This document shows, in pieces, positions 36,383 through 39,995 of a stretch of 39,995 nt of DNA. Below the pieces are notes generated by a model. It ran no database searches. It was given only the letters and a program-made list of their open reading frames with translations, and was not told where the DNA came from. A program made the translations under genes and the position numbers. Position 1 is the stretch's first letter. Each line of letters opens with the position of its first letter. Source of the stretch: a virus; IMG/VR virus record IMGVR_UViG_3300025073_000101, positions 1 to 39,995 of that record; one strand, 5' to 3'.

Positions 36383-36649
36383 ATGCAATACCAATCACAA
36401 CCAAAAAAAGAATTTAAAACAGTAATGGATTATAAAAATCAAAACATCAGTAAATTTCAAGACGAAAAACAAGAAGGAATGAGATTGATGAGTAGTGGAA
36501 GAGACGCAGTCATTATGGTATCTACTCTTCATCCAAAACTAACAGATGAAAAAGCCAAAGAAAAAATATTAGAATGGAGAAAATGGTTTTATGTAAATAT
36601 TTACGGAAAAAATGAAGAATTTTATCAACAAAATAATAAACCATTCTAA
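36383..36649 (+). CDS. Hypothetical early protein, 88 aa
   Basis: The product is helical: 'FQDEKQEGMRLMSSGRDAV', 'HPKLTDEKAKEKILEWRKW', and it ends 'NNKPF'. A small helical protein of this kind beside a possible ssDNA-binding protein could be a recombination or replication accessory, but no family is known to me. It is 6 bases after the upstream gene. Confidence 0.55.
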   Translation: MQYQSQPKKEFKTVMDYKNQNISKFQDEKQEGMRLMSSGRDAVIMVSTLHPKLTDEKAKEKILEWRKWFYVNIYGKNEEFYQQNNKPF

Positions 36650-36651
36650 GT

Positions 36652-36720
36652 ATGAATACGCTAATAATTATAATGTTAAGTTTACTGGTTTTTTACTTAA
36701 TAATCTATATAAATAAATAA
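36652..36720 (+). CDS. Very small membrane peptide, 22 aa
   Basis: A 22-codon ORF fitting exactly between two genes, 2 bases after one stop and 1 base before the next ATG. It is nearly all hydrophobic ('MNTLIIIMLSLLVFYLIIYINK'), forming one membrane helix. Tight placement supports it, but its size leaves doubt. Confidence 0.4.
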   Translation: MNTLIIIMLSLLVFYLIIYINK

Positions 36721-36721
36721 A

Positions 36722-37480
36722 ATGTACATCAAAGAAAACACAAGCGAAGCACCGCAAATCAAAAGAGTAAACATTGAATTTAACGCAAGATTTAAACCAA
36801 AAAACGCAAAATTTGATATTTACGAAAGAGAAACAGGAACACTGGTAGAGGTAGAACAATTAGAAATAATCCCAATCTCTGATTCAAGATTCACAGTAAA
36901 AGATCCACAAAGCCAAAAGGGAATATACGTTTGGTCTGGATTGTACCAAAATGCCAAACAAATAATAACCATAATGCAAAAAAAAGACGGAAAAGTATCA
37001 ATATTGGAACAAGGAGATTGGAAATTTCTCAAATTTAATGGTTACAAGTATGTAAAAATTCTTCATTGCCTCATCAAAGTCAACGGAAAATGGAAAACTT
37101 GTGAATTTGAATTGGCTGGAATAAGTGCGATTATGTGGGGTAATATCAGAGTTCACGGAACAGAAGGTATTATGAAGCTTCAAATATCATCATCCAAAGA
37201 CTTTGAGACAGCAAGAGGAAATTTTCATTCGATGACAGGATTTATTGTGCAAGCAGTACCGCAAGATGTAGATGATGTTGCAAAATCATTCGCAACAGAG
37301 ATAATGGAAATGTATGAATCTTATGACGAAAATTACAAATTCTACAACGAAAAAAACAGATTAAAGGAAGAAGAAAAAGAAGAAGCAATCCAAAAAGAAG
37401 TTGAAGATGATATTCCGGTAATCAATATTGACGAAGAAGAAAAAAACGAATCTATTGACATAAATTCAGTTCCATTTTAA
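36722..37480 (+). CDS. Hypothetical protein, possibly ssDNA-binding, 252 aa
   Basis: The product has a beta-rich body with 'RVNIEFNARFKPKNAKFDIY', 'SRFTVKDPQSQKGIYVW', 'GDWKFLKFNGYKYVKIL' and 'RVHGTEGIMKLQISSSKDF'. Then come a helix and a strongly acidic tail, 'EVEDDIPVINIDEEE', ending 'INSVPF'. Single-stranded DNA-binding proteins usually have such an acidic tail ending in Pro-Phe, which recruits other replication proteins. OB-fold strands cannot be proved by eye. It is a good candidate for the phage SSB. The next ATG abuts its stop. Confidence 0.4.
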   Translation: MYIKENTSEAPQIKRVNIEFNARFKPKNAKFDIYERETGTLVEVEQLEIIPISDSRFTVKDPQSQKGIYVWSGLYQNAKQIITIMQKKDGKVSILEQGDWKFLKFNGYKYVKILHCLIKVNGKWKTCEFELAGISAIMWGNIRVHGTEGIMKLQISSSKDFETARGNFHSMTGFIVQAVPQDVDDVAKSFATEIMEMYESYDENYKFYNEKNRLKEEEKEEAIQKEVEDDIPVINIDEEEKNESIDINSVPF

Positions 37481-37806
37481 TGAAAACACTAAAAACATAC
37501 AGAGAAGAAATACAAAAAGCTATTGGTTTTCCCCATATCCTTTCGGATATTCAGATTAACGCCAGTGCAGATTTTGGTTCATATTCAGAAACATTTGCCA
37601 AATACGAAATAAAGAGAGCAAAATTTATCGAAAAAGAACACTCAGAAGGAAAATCAATAGCTAGTGCCGAGAATAACTGGATAGCAACACAAGATGGAGA
37701 AAAATGGATATTCCTAAAACATTACCTTCGGGGAATAAAAGAAATAACAAAGTCAATTCAAACAGCAATTTATATAGCTAATCAAGAAAGTAAAAATAAT
37801 TACTAA
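37480..37806 (+). CDS. Hypothetical early protein, 108 aa
   Basis: ATG 37480 shares its A with the last base of the preceding stop. The product is mostly helical: 'TYREEIQKAIGFPHILSD', 'SETFAKYEIKRAKFIEKE', 'SAENNWIATQDGEKWIFL' and 'IKEITKSIQTAIYIANQ'. The 'S...A.n...at..g..w...K...k.i...i..a...i' layout is that of small phage proteins of unknown role near SSB genes. Probably acts in DNA metabolism by its place only. Confidence 0.55.
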   Translation: MKTLKTYREEIQKAIGFPHILSDIQINASADFGSYSETFAKYEIKRAKFIEKEHSEGKSIASAENNWIATQDGEKWIFLKHYLRGIKEITKSIQTAIYIANQESKNNY

Positions 37807-37810
37807 AAAA

Positions 37811-38176
37811 ATGTGTAAAAAAATAATAGAAACTTACAATGAATTAGATTTTACTGTATCATTTCAAAATAATAATCATTCAGTTGATTTTAACGCGTAC
37901 GAAATAGCAGGCAGATACTCAAAAAATAATAAAGACTTTACAATTCCATTTTATTTAAAAAGTAATAATGATGAAACAGAAAATATAAATGAGGCTAAAA
38001 CAATGATTAGAGGAACGGTTAAGTGGGATGGATGCTCTCATTATTATTTTGGTGATTGTGATGGATATATGTATCTATATGGAAAGACAAAAATTAAAAA
38101 TATTCAAGAAATAATTAAAAAAATACATGTAAGATGTGGTGAGTTAATGGATAATTTAGATAAAGATGAATTTTAA
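37811..38176 (+). CDS. Hypothetical protein, 121 aa
   Basis: The product has mixed alpha/beta composition, with beta-like segments 'FTVSFQNNNHSVDFNAYEI' and 'WDGCSHYYFGDCDGYMYLYG', and a helical acidic end. Three cysteines and aromatic residues stand in the second half. It overlaps the next gene by 11 bases. No family is recognised. Confidence 0.5.
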   Translation: MCKKIIETYNELDFTVSFQNNNHSVDFNAYEIAGRYSKNNKDFTIPFYLKSNNDETENINEAKTMIRGTVKWDGCSHYYFGDCDGYMYLYGKTKIKNIQEIIKKIHVRCGELMDNLDKDEF

Positions 38177-38435
38177 ATACAAAATAAAAAAACATTCTAG
38201 CAAAAAATATATATTATTATGGATTAAGCAAAGAATTATTCATTTATGGTGGAAATATTTTTGTTTTAAAAAATGCAAGGTGTATAATATGCAATACGAA
38301 AATGGATATAGATTTGAAAAAATACCTTGTCCAATAATATATATTGAGTATAAGACTGATAGCGGAATTAAAAAAATGCCAGTTGACCTATATTATTCTT
38401 TTGGTGGAGTTATAATTAAATATATAAATATATAA
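38166..38435 (+). CDS. Hypothetical basic protein, 89 aa
   Basis: It starts within the end of the upstream gene. The product is strongly basic and rich in aromatic and Ile residues: 'KYKIKKHSSKKYILLW', 'RIIHLWWKYFCFKKCKV', 'FEKIPCPIIYIEYKTDSG'. One segment could be a weak membrane helix. It lies 2 bases before the TrpRS-like gene. Function unknown. Confidence 0.5.
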   Translation: MNFKYKIKKHSSKKYILLWIKQRIIHLWWKYFCFKKCKVYNMQYENGYRFEKIPCPIIYIEYKTDSGIKKMPVDLYYSFGGVIIKYINI

Positions 38436-38437
38436 AT

Positions 38438-39157
38438 ATGAAATATTTATACGGAATACAGCCTACTGGTAAAATACACATAGGAAACTATCTTGGTGGG
38501 ATTAAGGAAGCTATTAAGCTACAAGAAAAACACTATGTAGAATTTTTAATTGCTGATTATCACGCACTAACAACCCAAAAAAGAAGTGATGTTGATGTCT
38601 ATATGCTAAAATTAGAAGAAGATTTATATAGGCTTGGTGCAAAAAAAGTTATATTTCAAAAACCTGAAAATTGTGAGTTAGCTTTTGAAATAATGTGCAT
38701 TACTCCAATGGGAGAAATGAAGCGTATGACGCAATTTAAGGATAAGGGTGGTGGAAATGTTGGGTTATTTGTTTATCCTTGTCTGATGGCTGCGGACATT
38801 ATCCTATCAAAACCAGATTATGTTATTTGCGGTGAAGACCAAACACAACACATTGAATTTTATCATAAAACTTGTAAAAGATTAAAAATAAAACCAGCTA
38901 AAATTAAGCTCACAAAAACATCACGTATAATGTCAATCAAATACCCAACTAAAAAAATGAGTAAGTCTTTGGGAGATGAGCATTGTATTTATCTATTCGA
39001 TGATAATAATAAAAAAATAATGAAAGCTCCAACGACAAAAGAAGGTGTTATAAATTTAAAACAAATAGCAAAAGGACTTGGAATTAGATTTTTTGAAAAA
39101 AATAATAAAAAGTCAAAACAACGTATTATAGAAGCTATAATGGATATTAAAAAATAA
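38438..39157 (+). CDS. Truncated tryptophanyl-tRNA synthetase-like protein
   Basis: The 239-residue product keeps the whole class Ic catalytic core. It has the HIGH-like 'GKIHIGNY' (14-17), 'ADYHALT' (39-45), 'GEMKRMTQFKDK' (92-103), 'YPCLMAADIIL' with the Trp-binding Asp120, 'CGEDQTQH' (131-138) and 'KMSKS' (173-177). These bind ATP and tryptophan and form Trp-AMP. Normal TrpRS is about 330 aa and has a helical anticodon domain of about 130 residues after KMSKS. Here only about 60 residues follow, with 'NLKQIAKGLGIRF' and 'KKSKQRIIEAIMDI', which resemble a SAP or Rho-N-terminal nucleic-acid-binding motif. It may activate Trp for another acceptor or bind tRNA differently. Confidence 0.85.
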   Translation: MKYLYGIQPTGKIHIGNYLGGIKEAIKLQEKHYVEFLIADYHALTTQKRSDVDVYMLKLEEDLYRLGAKKVIFQKPENCELAFEIMCITPMGEMKRMTQFKDKGGGNVGLFVYPCLMAADIILSKPDYVICGEDQTQHIEFYHKTCKRLKIKPAKIKLTKTSRIMSIKYPTKKMSKSLGDEHCIYLFDDNNKKIMKAPTTKEGVINLKQIAKGLGIRFFEKNNKKSKQRIIEAIMDIKK

Positions 39158-39161
39158 AAAA

Positions 39162-39521
39162 GTGAAAAAAAACAAAAAAAGCACACTAATGAAAAAAGCC
39201 GACAGATTGTTTTCAGAATACTGGAGAAACAAAATAGGAAAATGCGAACACTGCGGAAGCAAGGACAATCTACAACTATGCCACATACATACTAGAAATA
39301 TAAGGAAGTTAAGATACGAGCGAAAAAACACCATAGTTATGTGTGCCTCTTGCCACACACACTTTCACAATAAACCACTTGAATTTTCATATTTTGTGGC
39401 AGAAAAAAAAGGAAGAAATATTGTCGACTGGCTGATAAGAGAAAGTAATAATCTTGAACCTTTATCCAATGAATTTTATAGCGAAGTGTTAGAAAGATAC
39501 AAACACTTGACAAACAACTAA
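39162..39521 (+). CDS. HNH/NinG-like zinc nuclease protein
   Basis: The frame starts with GTG 39162; ATG 39189 is the alternative. The 119-residue product has 'KADRLFSEYWRNKIGK', 'CEHCGSKDNLQLCHIHTR', 'RYERKNTIVMCASCHTHFH' and 'KPLEFSYFVAEKKG'. The CxxC ... H ... N ... CxxCH layout with 'R.lrye..N...lC..CH..fh' is that of NinG/Rap-like and HNH proteins, which act on recombination junctions or cut DNA. It lies in the early gene run just after the TrpRS-like gene. Confidence 0.75.
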   Translation: MKKNKKSTLMKKADRLFSEYWRNKIGKCEHCGSKDNLQLCHIHTRNIRKLRYERKNTIVMCASCHTHFHNKPLEFSYFVAEKKGRNIVDWLIRESNNLEPLSNEFYSEVLERYKHLTNN

Positions 39522-39535
39522 AAAGGGAGTATAAT
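39507..39535 (+). promoter_or_regulatory. Promoter of the lytic transglycosylase gene
   Basis: TTGACA (39507-39512), 17-bp spacer, TATAAT (39530-39535); the ATG at 39563 follows 27 bases after the -10 box. The -35 box lies within the last codons of the HNH/NinG-like gene. Confidence 0.75.
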
Positions 39536-39562
39536 AGGGATATAAGCATTAAATAGCACAAT

Positions 39563-39995
39563 ATGAGTAGCTATACAAGGCTAAAAAACAAAAACAAAAA
39601 AAACAAAGCAATAAAGCAAATTCTGGCATTCATTCTGCTAATAGTAGCAATGAATTACGGAATTGAAGAACTAAAAACAGTTAAAGCGTTTGAAAGAAGC
39701 GAAAAAATAACAATTGAGAAAGATTTGAATATATGCGGATTAAAAGAAGTAGTTTGTGATGGCGAGGATAATCCACGTGTGGTAGCTCCCGATGATGTGG
39801 AGCCAGTAGCACAGGACAATGACCATATATTGGTGGAAGCTGAGCTAGAATCCATCATTAAGGAAGAATTTGGCGATGATGGTGAATTGATGGTTGCAAT
39901 TGCCAAAGCAGAATCTAATTTTCAGTCGGATAGAGTAGGCGACCTTCACCTTACATTCAACAATGGAACAATGGGAATGAGTTGCGGATTGTTCC
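39563..39995 (+). CDS. Lytic transglycosylase-like protein, 3' end missing
   Basis: The visible 144 residues start with a basic stretch ('YTRLKNKNKKNK') and a membrane helix at about 17-31 ('IKQILAFILLIVAM'), so it is a signal peptide or anchor. An acidic linker is followed by 'GELMVAIAKAESNFQSD' with a likely catalytic Glu117, and 'GTMGMSCGLF', the start of an SLT-type 'S.GLFQI' motif. Such enzymes cut the glycan chain of peptidoglycan and help DNA entry or lysis. The gene has its own promoter at 39507 and runs off the window. Confidence 0.75.
   Translation, partial: MSSYTRLKNKNKKNKAIKQILAFILLIVAMNYGIEELKTVKAFERSEKITIEKDLNICGLKEVVCDGEDNPRVVAPDDVEPVAQDNDHILVEAELESIIKEEFGDDGELMVAIAKAESNFQSDRVGDLHLTFNNGTMGMSCGLF

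Noticed and set aside
1-39995. Integrase, repressor/Cro pair or attachment site
   Set aside because: None could be recognised; the small winged-helix protein at 34469 alone does not show lysogeny.
1-39995. Diversity-generating retroelement or retron
   Set aside because: No reverse transcriptase motif was found, and no template/variable repeat pair was noticed near the fibre genes.
1-39995. Alternative genetic code (TGA or TAG read through)
   Set aside because: TGA, TAA and TAG all end well-formed genes, many in ATGA junctions; the few internal stops are isolated frameshift cases.

Overview
The window is about 40 kb of a low-GC, gene-dense tailed-phage genome. It could also be a prophage or a metagenome-derived phage contig. 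It is cut at both ends: a gene is open at the left edge and another runs off the right edge. Almost every gene is on the + strand, and neighbours often overlap by ATGA or abut. TGA is used as a normal stop, so there is no sign of genetic recoding. A GpA-type large terminase, a P22-like portal, an adaptor-like and a nozzle-like protein, two large ejection-type proteins and the absence of a tape measure or sheath together point to a short-tailed (podovirus-like) virion. No integrase or excisionase is visible. The host cannot be fixed from the sequence. Promoters are sigma70-like (TTGACA, 16-18 bp, TATAAT) and most genes lack a Shine-Dalgarno sequence, starting instead in an A-rich context ending AACTATG. 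An uncultured low-GC bacterium, possibly a Patescibacterium, is only a guess.

Layout. 1-1.3 kb: DUF6745-like gene end, small membrane ORFs and a broken ORF. 1.3-6.1 kb: packaging and chaperone operon (small ORFs, GroES, zinc-ribbon ORFs, small terminase, GroEL, large terminase) behind a promoter at 1292. 6.1-6.4 kb: promoter, terminator and structured leader. 6.4-12 kb: portal, scaffold, major capsid protein, beta-helix protein, decoration-like protein. 12-14.2 kb: small beta proteins alternating with two long coiled-coil proteins. 14.2-20 kb: fibre, adaptor, nozzle and second fibre. 19.9-20.2 kb: a lone minus-strand membrane-protein gene with its own promoter (a moron). 20.2-28.4 kb: ejection-type proteins and a large receptor-side protein. 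28.4-28.8 kb: holin-like genes. 28.9-31 kb: accessory island with an octapeptide-repeat protein, Cys-rich and HNH proteins and structured RNA; several genes here do have Shine-Dalgarno sequences. 31-33.4 kb: cytosine and adenine DNA methyltransferases and small genes. 33.4-34.3 kb: C39-like cysteine peptidase (candidate endolysin). 34.4-36.4 kb: regulatory and replication region with a small winged-helix protein, a long hairpin RNA, a replication-initiator-like protein carrying internal iterons, and a DnaA-box match. 36.4-39.5 kb: early-type small genes, a possible ssDNA-binding protein, a truncated tryptophanyl-tRNA synthetase and an HNH/NinG-like protein. The right edge holds the start of a lytic transglycosylase.

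Most notable: (1) a complete phage GroES/GroEL pair inside the packaging operon, with GroEL lacking part of its apical domain; (2) a TrpRS with an intact catalytic core whose anticodon-binding domain is replaced by a short SAP/Rho-N-like tail; (3) several tightly folded RNA elements, including a compact three-way junction and a hairpin with a conserved 15-nt loop placed exactly 20 nt before two virion genes; (4) iterons conserved at DNA level although translated in two frames within the initiator gene.
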